Of a stretch of DNA of 64,000 nt, positions 30,801 to 42,342 are shown in pieces. Both the position numbers and the translations under genes were made by a program. Position 1 is the first letter of the stretch; each line of letters starts with the position of its first letter. The stretch is from assembly GCF_036324505.1 (NCBI RefSeq), contig NC_086365.1:10242155-10306154 (forward strand). Reading direction: 5' to 3'. This DNA comes from Eleginops maclovinus. Its lineage: Eukaryota > Chordata > Actinopteri > Perciformes > Eleginopidae. Below the pieces are notes generated by a model. The model was not told the origin of the DNA. It saw nothing but the letters and a program-made list of their open reading frames with translations, and ran no database searches.

Positions 30801-33657
30801 CTGTGTGGTCTATCCTTACCTCCCTAATGGATCGCTCTTCCACAGACTACACCATCAGGTACGTTTTTTACTTATCAACATTTGTTTGCCTACTGCAATA
30901 CGTCCATTAGCAAGTGTGTATGTCTGTGTGTAACAAAACCACAGAAAAACAGGAAGTGAACATGTAACCATGGTTGCATTAAACGGTTATGAACGTGACC
31001 TCATACAGATAAGGTCAAAGACTGGTTACTGAACAGATTTTAAAATCAGCAGATGGATTTATTAGCATTTTTGAAATGATGTCACTGATTGTGTCAGAGA
31101 CTGCCTAAAAGAGGACGGTACCCACGGAGTTAATGTACATTTACTTGAAAGCATATTTTTGTTTTGTATCTAAAATTGTATGTTGTCTTTGTCCAGGATG
31201 GAGAGCCCCCTCTGTCCTGGCAAGAGCGCCTCAACATCATTAAAGGAACTGCAAAGGCCTTGCATCACCTCCATACAGCCCAGCCCTGCGCAGTGATCTG
31301 TGGCAACATCTCCAGGTACAACTCCTGCTCACTCCACTTCTCGCTGTTGTCATTATTTCATTTACAGGATGAACCATTACTTCAAGTCTAGAAAGAAGCA
31401 ATCAGAAATGTAATTGTCATACCAGGCCAGAACGGAATGGTGACATCTTGTTTAAGGTAGACCGAGAAGATGGCATTGCAATTTCTCCTTAGACAAAAAA
31501 ACCAATGGGTTTCTTCCATTGGATTTTGGAATATTAAAGAAAATAAGATCTATTGCTAACACACGTTTATGATACTTACATGTTTTGTTCAGCAGGATCA
31601 TCTCCACATACTGTTTAAACACCCTTTTATAATAGTTGAAGCCTAAATGCAATTGCCAAAGTAAATAGCTAACGTTATGCTTTAAACAAACATGACAGTC
31701 GCATGAATTCATGTCACCACGCTTGGCTAAAGGCCCTCCGTATTTGCAAATCAATCTTTGGTCACAGTTTTTTAAGAGCATTTTTTCCTTTCTGCACAGT
31801 ACAAACATACTATTGGATGATACTCTGCAGCCCAAGGTGTCTGACTTCGGGTTGGCTCGCCTCCGTCCTGATTCATCCAGTCAGCTCTGTACCATCACAC
31901 TGGATACAAAGTCCCTCAGCAACCTTGGATACCTTTCTGAGGACTACATCCGAGACAGAAGCAAGCTCTCCTCTAGCTTGGATGTGTACAGCTTTGGAAT
32001 GGTGTTTGTAACTAAATAATATAAGCGCTCTTCAACCTGTTCGTAAACTAGGTTGTTGCATACACATCCATTGTTATACTCTCATGTATTTGTTGCGACT
32101 GTAGTGAAAATAGGACTATGATTTCCGATAGAAACGTTATGATTTATTGCCATTCATTCCAGTTTGCATACTTTCAGGTTATAATGGAAACCATGACAGG
32201 ACGGAAGGTCAAAGAGGAAGTACATAAACAAAAACCACTGGTGAGTCCACCGTGAAGGTGGAATAGAAAATTCATGGGTTAGGATTTTCTATGACCTTTT
32301 TAGCCCTCAAAATCCATCTTGACGTCTTACAACAGTCAGTGTTTGCAGTATGCGTTAACCTCCTACTCTCTGTGTCTGCTCTATCAGAGAGATCTGCTGA
32401 TAACGGAGGTGGAGGACAGTGGTGGGGTAGACTCTTGTCTACAGTTTTTGGATGTGGCGGCAGGTCAGTGGCCCACTGCCATAGCCCTCGGCCTGCTGCG
32501 TCTGGCCCTGGACTGCACGGCGAGTCGCCACCGCTGCAGACCAAACATTGAAACCGTGAGCAATCAAGAATACATTTTTGCTTTAGGAGCAGTTTAAATA
32601 ACAAAATAAGCTCAAAGGGCCACATGCTAACTTTTAGTGCTTTCCACTTAGTTTCATGGTCTTATTCATGCTGCTAGAATAACTTAATTAGGGTTTGGTC
32701 AGATACATTTGGACACTCTTAGTCAGTTACTGAAAAAACAGACTGTATTCTTTACCGTTTTCAGGTTGTTATGTCATTGAGCAAGCTGCTTCCTCCACCT
32801 AGCTGCCTCCCTGAGGACCAACCCCACAGCCTGGATGGCGGAAACCCCCTTAAAACTGAGATGAGCCTTTTATCCTCCATACCAGTAGAGCAAGATGAGC
32901 AGCACAGCCTGTCTGGTTCTCTAACACAGCCAGGGCCTAGTGAATACAGCCAATCGGAGGTGACGTATTTGAGCGACGTTGTGGGGGTGGCTTCTGGTGA
33001 GGCGTCAACAGACCTGTACACCAGCTGGCCTGTACAGTGCAGTTGCCATGCTGAGACAGGCGGTCTGCCCTGTGAGGACTGCAGGGCCAATGGCTTCACC
33101 CCCAACCACACTGACAGCCCGAGTAAGTGTTCATAGGATCCAAATTACAGATGCCGAATATGTAACTTTTTGATAACCAAACCAACATGTGATCACATTT
33201 TATTATCTATAATGTTCTCAGAGTGGTAAGGCTACTCTACCACGTGCTTCCTTAAAGGCTTTCATAAGGAATTACCAAGTGGTCCACAACCTACCGGTGG
33301 AAAAGGCCAATAGGGAAGTGCCTTAAACCTGCAATAACCAACTATAGTCCAATAACCAATGGGTGATGTCACAATGATTATGTTTACTTCCTTTATACAG
33401 TCTATGGGAAATACCCAAAATACTTTACCTGGGTGTGCCATCTTGCCAAGAACATTAAAAACAGCCTTAGATATAAATACTATGTATTATGTAATTTGTT
33501 ATTGTATTAAAAGTAATCCGTAGCTGTGTTGTGTGTTTCAGCTAGCTCTATTGCAGTGGAAAACCCAGCCAAGGAGAGACTGAGGAACAAACTGAGTCTT
33601 TATAACAAGGGCTTGATTCACTCTGGGGAACTGTTCTCTGAGACAGGATTGCAGTAG
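27888..33657 (+). CDS. irak3: Interleukin-1 receptor-associated kinase 3 (IRAK-M), pseudokinase
   Basis: Twelve exons: 27888-27990, 28769-28957, 29841-29908, 30360-30509, 30591-30655, 30744-30858, 31197-31315, 31800-32001, 32178-32240, 32388-32555, 32765-33122 and 33542-33657. They encode 571 residues (human 596). Residues 1-97 form the death domain (FGWRVL, ELLWSWAQENSRVQDLLNLL), which joins the MyD88 complex. The protein-kinase fold runs from about 129 to 410. The VAIK lysine is kept (AVKLFKQ, Lys166) and the glycine loop is poor (AEGHFSDIY). The catalytic HRD is replaced by CGN in VICGNISSTNILLDD (265-267), while DFG is intact (SDFGLAR, 285-287). Loss of the catalytic aspartate marks IRAK3, the negative regulator of TLR/IL-1 signalling. 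The SQSEVTYLSDV motif in the tail is also IRAK3-like. A 26-codon upstream ORF (27850-27930) overlaps the start in another frame. Confidence 0.95.
28163..28492. mobile_element. Non-autonomous hAT-type element in irak3 intron 1
   Basis: The left end CAGAGGAGGAAGAAGTACTC and the right end, read backwards CAGTGGTGTAACGTACAATT, match a frequent teleost element whose interior repeats GTACTTGAGTAAAAGTAC. Flanking 8-mers CAAATATA and CCAATGTA are similar at 6 of 8 positions, as expected for a decayed hAT target duplication. No ORF. Confidence 0.65.
31450..31700. repeat. Dispersed repeat copy in irak3 intron 7
   Basis: Second copy of the repeat at 2890-3195: a CCAATGGGTTTCTTCCATTG block, then ACGTTTATGATACTTACATG, then GCAATTGCCAAAGTAAATAG in the same order. 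Diverged, no ORF, family not named. Confidence 0.5.
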
Positions 33658-34395
33658 AGTTAGGACTTGGGAACATCATCAACATCAAATCTTAAGCTTG
33701 ACTTTCATTTCATGTGGATCTCTGGGAAGAAATCTAGTTAACACTGGTTATCTGACCTTCTAATAGTACTGTTCTGTTATGAGTCTGAAAAAAGCATTAA
33801 GTTTAATGTTTTAGAAAATATAATACATGTTCTTGTTTCTTGTTAGCATTACAGAAATATAATGTATTCATGGAATATACATTTCCCTATGTGTATCTAT
33901 TTAGGCCGTGTTCACTTTAAAGATCACACGGTTCTAAATGTCCAATCACGTACCACTATGTCGTGTAGTTCAGCAGTTCAGAAGTAAACTCATTCCCGTC
34001 AAGCGGATTCCAGCCATCTATTTGAGTTGTTAATGCTTCACATTTCAGAACAATCTGTCGACGTCTTGTGTCTGTCATAGCATCGTTGGTATGTATTCGT
34101 GAGATTGTAGAGTTTCATCATTGTTTTGGACGAAAATGTAAAGTTTGTAAAGTGTGAATGCTACGTCTCACGTGTCTGCGCGAAAGATGGTATGACCGGA
34201 ATGTTAACGTGTTTCCTATAAGTATTTTCATGTGTTGGTCAAAATAAGTACAACGAAATGCAACAGTGATGATGCAAATGAGCCTTTATTCATTTAAGTT
34301 AAATAGGCGCGGTGCTAATTTGTCCTTGTCCTTGTTTGTTTGTTTGTTTCACCTTTTCTTTGTAAACGTCAATAAACCTGTGGAAGGAATAAGTA
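33658..34395 (+). other. irak3: irak3 3' untranslated region
   Basis: About 0.74 kb after the TAG stop without coding potential. AATAAA at 34371-34376 is a good polyadenylation signal. The following 34395-34880, between the convergent irak3 and cdnf ends, holds nothing I recognise. Confidence 0.65.
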
Positions 34396-34981
34396 ACCCT
34401 CAGAGTCTTGATGTTGGGAAAAAGTTTAGCTAGCCGTCAGGATATTACGGTAGACATATCAGGGAGGGAACAGAGCAAGTTTAATTCTGTAGTCAGAAAC
34501 CTATCTGGTGGGTGATGGCTGCAACAGACGATAACATGATACCTGTATTATAAAAATAAGAATTTATTGTGGGTTTTTTTGTCATTGCATCAGTTTGAAA
34601 TGTTATGGAAAAACAGTGTATAATCTTTCATTGCATTAGAAGTTAGTAAAATGTTACATTAGGAAGTGGGGAAATGAATAACTCAATATGGTGGAGGGGA
34701 AGTGAAATAAACAGTGTAACAAAACACATTTTAATGTAAGTGATTGTAGTCAAAAGGAACAACGTCATTTTTTACAATCCATTTACATGATCGTTTGAAC
34801 ATGAACCTCCTGTTTATGTATTCAATTTTGTATATTATGTATTGTATGCCTCTTCTATATCAATATGCGCCTTCTATAACCATTATTGGTTACATACAAA
34901 TGAATTTATTTGGGAGCACAAATTAGTAATCACTTAAATTCTGATGATATTTTGTAAAGAAGCAGAAGAAACAAATGATAT

Positions 34982-36491
34982 TCATAGTTCCGTACTGTGA
35001 GCATGCAGCGGTCCTTTCTCCTGGATGAGGGTGACAAACTCGTGTTTCTCCAGACAGCCTCGACACTCTTCTCCCCATGAGGCTAAAATGTTCCTCAGCT
35101 CCAAGACCTTCAATCTTTTCAGCCCGTCGCTGCTCAGATCCTTCACTTGGGGCTCTGCTGACACAGAAACATGTTTGATATGGTGTCCACACACAAGTAA
35201 ATGGCAAGTCTTTGTTATGCATTTGAGCACACTTTACCATATCTGAGCTCACAGATCTGCATGTCTGTGCTGCTGAGGCGTTGGCAGATCTTCTCAACTG
35301 GGACGTGAGAGGCCAGAGGTCGAGACACCGATGCTGTGACACGTGTTGCTGCATCACTACTGGCTCCTAGATAGTAACACTGGGACAGCACATAAACACA
35401 CTTTTGATCAGCCAAGTACCCTCGGAATAAGGTTTATATTGGTCACTTCTGCAGCTCACTTGGGTGTCAGCCCTTTTGTGTTCTCACCAGCCTCGCCTCC
35501 TTGCCCTGGGCGACAGTGCAGGCCTGGATCAGCTCTTCCTCCACCAGTGGAGGTGTGAGTTCCCTGTGGGCCGACGTCAGACTGCCATACAGTCTGGAAA
35601 GAAAGTCCACACACACTGCACACCAGTTTATTGTTATTACGGGGGGAGCGTGCTACTAATCAATTCTGATTATTTGTGGACAAAAAAAACAGTGTATGTA
35701 TGCAGTGTATGAAACTGACTCTTATGAGATACACATGAACTGTATGTTTTAACTAATGTATTGTTGTGAGTTTTACAACTATATTAAAAAAACTGGTTAA
35801 TCTACTTTCATATTAAGGAAAACAATTGATTCAAAATGCACATTCAGGTGTTTATTTTACTAACTTTGTCCATTTTTTTGCTATATTTATATTGATGGAG
35901 TTATACAAAAAGATACTCAAAATTCCCTCAGTAAAAACCGGTTCCTTGAATCTGACCTTATGCAATGTTCAGATTTCTTATATGAAAAAAATAGCACATA
36001 TTTAATATAATGCATAATTTAAATACAGTATATACAAAATAAAAGTATGTACCTGTAGATTAATTTCCAAGATATACTTAAACATGTGCATATTCTTACT
36101 CAAATCGTAGGTTACTAAAAATATTCAGCAAGCAATGTGTTGGTTTACTACCAACTCATGCAGTGTAGATTCTGGGAGATTTCGAAGTCTCAGATCACAA
36201 TCTGTTCAACTCAGTGCAGTACTGCATAGGCGCCGATTTATGTTTCTGCCGGTGGGTGCTCTAAAAAGTTTAAAGCCCGACCCTCGACAATCTCCGTGTG
36301 TGCGGTTAAATCTCCGTGGGTGCTCGGCAATCTCCGCGGGTGCATCGGCGCCTATGCAGTACTGTGGTAAACCATAGTCATGATTGCCATAACTCTTGCT
36401 CACACCATGCTGTCTAACCTTCACAGTTTCCTGCCGCAGAAAAAGTAAACCCTGTAAAAAACAGCAGACAGACGAGGAGCAACACCGCCAT
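34982..36491 (-). CDS. cdnf: Cerebral dopamine neurotrophic factor (MANF/CDNF family)
   Basis: Four exons (minus): 36419-36491, 35488-35615, 35238-35379 and 34982-35157. They give 172 residues (human CDNF 187, MANF 182). A signal peptide (MAVLLLVCLLFFTGFTFSAA) is followed by the saposin-like domain with the family cysteines in NCEVCVDFLSRLY, LIQACTVAQG, CYYLGASSDAATR and KICQRL...QICELRY. The C-terminal SAP-like domain holds a CRGC motif (146-149) in ASWGEECRGCLEK. It ends in STEL, a KDEL-like ER retention signal. CYYLGA, WGEEC and the TEL end favour CDNF over MANF. The protein resides in the ER lumen, is secreted under stress and protects against unfolded-protein stress. A polyadenylation signal lies at 34905-34910 (minus). 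Exon 4 has a CAGCAG tandem acceptor. Its neighbour across the promoter is hspa14, as in human. Confidence 0.9.
36225..36356. mobile_element. 132-bp hAT MITE with perfect 8-bp target-site duplication
   Basis: Perfect 13-bp terminal inverted repeats, CATAGGCGCCGAT and ATCGGCGCCTATG. They are flanked by identical 8-mers CAGTACTG at 36217-36224 and 36357-36364, the target size of hAT transposons. Three imperfect copies of TCTCCGTGGGTGC-like sequence sit inside. No coding capacity. It lies in cdnf intron 1, close to the promoter. Exact ends and duplication imply a recent insertion. Confidence 0.88.
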
Positions 36492-37009
36492 GATAGCGTT
36501 TGAGTTATTATTAGCTACATGGCGTCCAGTTAAACAGTCCTCTCCCACTGTCACTGCAGCGCCAGAGAAACCAGGAGTGACGTCATCACTTTGGACTCAA
36601 ATATTATAAATACCGACAGTAAAACTTCTAAACTGAACAACAGTCCTATAATAATGCCTGCTATCACTCTTCGCAGTCATTAAACCGTATTTATGTGTAT
36701 TAAACTACTCAATTTTGAAATCAGGTGTTTTATTTGTAGGGTACGTTGTGCTGTTATTTTACTTAAAAAGTAAAACTTTTATTTAACCACAAGAATTTGG
36801 GCTTAAAAAAATCGATATGCATTGCCCTCGGAGAAATAAAAAATAAACAATTGTTTAATTTATAAGCTAGTTTATTACCTATATTACAATTCTGTATGGG
36901 TTTTAAATTCTTCTTAAAGTTATACGCTTTTGTTTTGAAAAGGTTCTACCGGAAGTGGCGCCTTGGGAGCGGAACACGAGCCCTATGCGCGTGTTGCACA
37001 TCTTTCAGC
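36492..37009. promoter_or_regulatory. Bidirectional promoter between cdnf and hspa14
   Basis: Only 518 bp separate the two start codons, which point away from each other. The cdnf side has GTGACGTCATCACTTTGG near 36577-36594, containing a palindromic CRE/ATF-type TGACGTCA that could also serve ATF6/XBP1 control. The hspa14 side has ACCGGAAGTGGCG near 36949-36961, an ETS-type site. No TATA box stands out. The shared layout is known for the human pair. Confidence 0.6.
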
Positions 37010-40000
37010 ATGGCTGCCATTGGAGTTCATTTCGGATATACTTGCGCTTGTGTTGCGATTTTTAAGGTGAGTTGCGCTCTTTTTTAAACTCTACTAGACT
37101 TTCCCACGCTGTCTTTCCTTCTCTGGTTCACAAAATAGTGACAACGTTCACCCCAACTCTAAATGACTACTGAAATAGCACTGGTTGTTAATATGCTAAC
37201 TTCACATACACACACGATGAATTAAGTCATTCCATCCTTGGTAAAGTAAGTCTAAAAAACACATTTTTAGACATCTGGGAGTATATCCAAAGTTCTTAAA
37301 TATATAGTCATGGATCTGGTACCCCTCCAGTACCCCGCCTCAAGGCCTCCTGAAAGACAGATTTAGTTATGTACGAAAGATACATGGTCTTTAGGTCCAT
37401 ATATTGTCTTGTTCCTAATATTACATAACTTGCATAGCTTTACTAGCAGGAACTGAACTGATGAGTGTGTGTGTGTGTTTCACAGGATGGGCGTGCAGAT
37501 GTGGTGGCTAATGATGCAGGAGACAGAGTGACTCCAGCTGTGGTGAGCTACAGAGAAACTGAGCAGGTAAAACAATTTACTTCAATGATTGTACCTTTCA
37601 CAGTTTTTAGGTAATCGCAGTTGAAATGTAAGACATTTTAGTCATCTTAACACCTAACAAGATTTTAATTATTACACTGTGGACTGTAGCTTCAAACATT
37701 CTGACTTGCCTGTATGCTTATTGCTTTATTTTGTATCTTCTGCAGATTGTAGGTATTGCAGCAAAGCAAGGACGGGCTCGCAATGCTGCCAACACTGTTG
37801 TTAAAGTGAAACAAGTGCTGGGAAGAAGGTAATATTCTTATGTTGTTTGCAAATATTATAACTACAGGAAACACAGGAGTAAACAGTAATAGATTGGAAA
37901 ACTTGAAGAATATACAAATCCAAACAATAAAAATGTCTCTTTCCCTTCATGAACAGCTTTGATGACCCAGAGACGCAAACTCACAAAACAGAGACCAAGT
38001 GTCAGGTGAGTTTGTTAACAGATTCACTTAATGTTGTTTATGTCGGTTTTTTTTTGTTGCTTCATCGTATCTGAAAGACTCCTTTTTTAAAAAAGATTTT
38101 GTGCCCTTAATGAACATAATTTTTTTTAAATGCTGGTCATTAACTGCTTGAATCTTCAACCCAAAGCTTGCTGGCTGATTTTGTCTCTTTGTTTTACTTT
38201 GAGCCCACAAAGACCAACATTCCCAGTAAAGCTGTGATCCCTTTGTTCAGGTGGTCAACAGACAAGAGAAGCCTCATTATGAGTTCACAGGAGGAGATCG
38301 CCCGGAGTATGTGGCTCCAGGGGATGTTGCAAAACTCATCCTTCATAAAATGAAAGGTATATTTTTGCAAAAACGCAGACCCATGGCTTAAAGATGAACA
38401 GAGCGTGTTTTAATCATTCATTTCTCTTCTCAGAAACGGCTCAGTCAGCTCTGGGCTCTGATGTCAAAGAGGCGGTCATTACCGTCCCCTTTGAGTTTGG
38501 ACATGCTCAGAAGCGTGCTTTGAGGTAGGCCGAATGAAATCTCACTACAACGGTACTGTTTTGTTGTGAGGAACCCTTTAGTAAAGACTACCACTGTGTT
38601 TGCTTTGTGCAGGGAGGCTGCTGAAGCTGCAGGGTTTCATGTTCTGAGGCTAATCCACGAGCCTGCTGCTGCTCTGTTGGCATATAACATTGGACAGGAC
38701 TGTTCTGCTGGAAAGAGGTAGAGGAAGGAGAGAGAGAGCGAGCTTAAGGGACTCTTTATGAACACAATGTATCCATTTCCAGTCGATTTGCCCTCACATT
38801 GTTCTGTGTTCACAGCCATGTCCTGGTGTATAAGCTGGGTGGGACGTCCCTGAGTGTGACAGTGCTGGAGGTCAACGGAGGAATGTTCCGGGTTCTCGAC
38901 ACCCACACTGACCACAGCATCGGAGGAGAGAGCATCACCGCGGCTTTGGCCCAGCACCTGGCAGCCGAATTTAAACGGTAGCTGCTGTGATTTCTGCTGC
39001 TCCTCGCACTCTGTAACTTAATGTTCTCTAACACGTGTTACTCATGTATATAGGGCTGCAACTCATGATCATTTAAGTGTTGATTATTGTCTCAGTTTCA
39101 ACATAACTCGTCTTTTCATCAGATATAAAGTATTACTAAAGTGGCAAAATGATATGTTTCGGAAAACTATTGACTGAAATATTTAATATAATCTGAAAAA
39201 TAAAACACAGCATTTTGATATGTGATTACAACCGAGACGATATTAGAAAAGGATGACCAACTGATGGTTTAGTCAGCTCATCGTTGCAGTGTTACATGTA
39301 TTATGTCATACTTTGCAAAAGCACCGTTTTACACTTAGTTGCTGGTTCATCTGTGTAAACTGAAGCCGTCTCATACAACAGCCCTCTAATAAATCCCCCC
39401 CTTATGAAAGTTCTTATGTTCAGGTTGTGTTTAGGGGTGTTGATTTAACTCTATGACCTAAGATCTTGTTATGCCTTGTTTGTATTTGACGCCTCTTGTT
39501 GTCTGTTGTGCAGCACCTTTAAGCACGATCTGACCGGCAATACTCGGGCGATGATGAAGCTGATGAACGGAGCTGACATGGCCAAGCACTCCCTCTCCTC
39601 ATTAGCCACGGCCAACTGCTTTGTGGACTCCCTGCACGACGGCATTGACTTTGAATGCAACATCTCGCGGTAAGCTGGGAAGCTAACACAAAGCTGGTCG
39701 TAACATCTAACAACACATCGTCATGCAGAGGACATAAAACCTTACAGCAACCAAAGAGGCTGCAGATTTAGAGTGTAAAATAGGAATAATTCCATGAGTG
39801 TTATGGTTTGCTATTGAAATAGTGTAACCTGGAGGAGGCTGACATCACTCCAAATTGAATCGGTTCAAATGCACAACCCTATTTTACAGGACAGCTCCAT
39901 CCAGGAAAAATAAGTATATAACATAAAGGACCAGCCTTTTGTAGGATTTTAGGCCTCAAAGGACATAACTAATACAATATTGAGAGCCCAGGTAATCAGG

Positions 40001-41795
40001 TAATATCCTCAGAAATAAGGTTAATAAAGAAAGTTAAACATTGCATGGAAATTTACATCAAAAACAAACACTGCTGCGTATAAAACCCATACACTTATGA
40101 ACATGAAGGCACCATGGACTTCTGAAACGACTAACCGAGTGTTCCAGAAACAAACTGATTAGTTAAAACACGAATGATGATATTTGTCCTCTTCGAGCAG
40201 ATTTATAGTTTGGTTAGATTGAGACGGTTTTAAGTGTTAAAATGTCATTTTTAGACAAAGTCAAGGTGGATAAAAAGTTGTAACCAAGATGATAACCTCA
40301 CTGTGGTGTTTTCTCAGAGCTCGATTTGAGCTGATGTGCGCGTCACTCTTCAACAAGAGCATCCAGCCAATCAGAGCCCTGATGGAGAAGGTGGGACTCT
40401 CCAACAGCGACATTAACCAGGTACAGTGTGCTTTAACGGAGGAGCTGTGGTTTAAAATGATCAAATGCAGCCGAAGAAAAAATCCCCTTGGCTTTTAGTC
40501 GAGGGAGCCCTTGCGACGCTAACTTCCGGTTGGTTTACAGAATACATCACTGCATCACTCTATTATTGTATTGATTTGGATGAGTGATCCTTGTTTTTAT
40601 AGTTAATAAATGTGACTTCAAGCACTTAAAATCCTCAGATACCTCAGTAATGAACTTGTTTGTTACAGGTGGTGCTCTGCGGCGGTTCAGCCAGGATCCC
40701 TCGCCTCCAGCAGATGATCTGCGAAATGTTTCCTGATGTGGAGATGCTCAACTCAGCGCCTCCTGATGAGGTCATCGCTCTGGGAGCGGCTCTGGAAGCA
40801 GGCTTACTAGTTGGCAAAGAAGGCCTCGCCCCAGAGGAAGAGACTGTCGCAGTGGATGTTTCTGCCTCTGACATACTAGTGAAGGTACACTGTTAGATGA
40901 AAAACACAGCTGAATCATTTTTGTCCTTAAACATAAGTATTGAATTTCTATTTGTGCACCTGACTCTATTTAACTCATCCCCGGCTCGATGGTGTGGGTG
41001 TTGCAGGAGGTGGATGAATCCGGAGCGGAGGTGTTCACTGTTCTGCTTCCATCGGGCACTCCCCTCCCCGCCCGCAGACATCACGTCCTGAGTGGAGGGG
41101 GGGAACTATCCTCTGTCTGTCTGGAGATTTACCAGAGATGTCTCAAGGAGGAGCCAGAAAAACTAGCAAAGGTATAAAAAAGCGCTCACACTGGATCGAA
41201 TGTTGAGGGGTAGTTTGAATAGTTGGAAGATGGCTTGTATGAGCTACAAATCGAAAAGTCAGTGTATTGTTATATTTAGGAACTTGCATTTCACCTATGT
41301 AATGTTACCATGTTAGCCCAGCATTGTTCAGTCTTGTTTTTCTGTAGCCTAGTATGCTAGTAGTTATTCTTTGTTGCATAACATTTTATTAGCACTGTTC
41401 GGTGCATTATTTTTGGTCAGTAGGTGCATAGAATTGCTGTTATTAACATAATAAAGTCCTCTTTGATGTTTAAAACAAGTGTGAAGCATTCCTTTGCCTC
41501 ACCTGCCTATGATCAAAACTCTGAATTGAAATATCTTCCTGTGTGTACGATGGATAGATCGTCTTGAGGAACCTGCAGCCCAAAGAGGATAACCACGACA
41601 TCGACACCGTGGTCACCATGAAAAGGTACCCCCTCCTTCAGAATGACAGTAAAGGTCACATGATGAGATTGTTTGAATAATATGAAAAATAATAATATGA
41701 TTTCTGTTTGTTGCAGGGACGGCTCCGTCCATGTGTCCTGTGTAGAACAGAGCAGCGGGAGACCCGAGGTCGTCACCATAGCAGCCGCATCATGA
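37010..41795 (+). CDS. hspa14: Heat shock 70 kDa protein 14 (HSP70L1, ribosome-associated complex subunit)
   Basis: Fourteen exons: 37010-37066, 37486-37566, 37746-37828, 37957-38005, 38251-38356, 38434-38524, 38613-38717, 38816-38977, 39514-39669, 40318-40420, 40669-40884, 41007-41171, 41558-41625 and 41717-41795. They encode 506 residues (human 509). The actin-like ATPase domain shows [20 protein letters not shown] (phosphate 1 region), [55 protein letters not shown] and [20 protein letters not shown]. Only a short substrate-binding part follows and the helical lid is missing, as normal for HSPA14. It works with DNAJC2 (MPP11) on the ribosome in folding of nascent chains. AATAAA follows at 41844-41849. 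Complete and without defects. Confidence 0.97.
39046..39295. repeat. Degenerate hAT-type repeat in hspa14 intron 8
   Basis: TAGGGCTGCAACTCATGATC at the left and a right end like CAGCTCATCGTTGCAGTG recall the abundant teleost element that starts AGGGCTGCAACTAACGATTA and ends in its inverse (ATCGTTGCAGC). Much decayed and without an ORF. Confidence 0.5.
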
Positions 41796-42342
41796 AGCTG
41801 CACACACTGTCAGTGCAGTGATTAGTTTTGTTTTTTCTTACCTAATAAACATAATGAATGCCAAACTACATGCTCAGATTTATTACCTTTTGGATTTCTG
41901 GGGAAGAATTCCAGAAAGTGCTCATTTTCAGTGGACTTTTGGTCGCAGTTTCCTCACAGACACGCAACACAAATATTTATCTGAAAATCTCACATGAGAA
42001 TACATGTTGAATTCTGCTCAGGAATCCTCTTTCTTTGTGGTTTTATGTATATCTTCTGTAAATGTAGGTGCGAGGGAGAGAGAAAGACTCCATTCATTCA
42101 TTTATATATTTACGAATGATGCAGGAGTCTATTATAACCAGCAGAACAATCATTCCATCATGTCCATACCTAACTCAATTAACATAACACCAGGCATGAA
42201 GTGGAGGACGGGCAGAGTCTTTAAGTCTCAGTTGAATTTCAGTCATAATGGGTCAGTTAACATCCTGCAGATAAAAAAAACAAGCATTTCCATTCAAACG
42301 CGTTGATATTCCCGAAGTTAAACACATTGTTTTCCCGGCCTC
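41796..42342. other. Convergent 3' ends of hspa14 and prl2
   Basis: The hspa14 polyadenylation signal AATAAA lies at 41844-41849 (plus). The first AATAAA I see downstream of prl2 on the minus strand is at 41879-41884. If both are used, the transcripts end within a few tens of bases of each other or overlap slightly. The rest would be prl2 3' untranslated sequence. Confidence 0.5.

Noticed and set aside
33230..33450. Possible further dispersed repeat in irak3 intron 11
   Set aside because: Phrases such as TTTATACAGTCTATGGG recall common fish repeats, but I could not define ends or a partner copy in the window.
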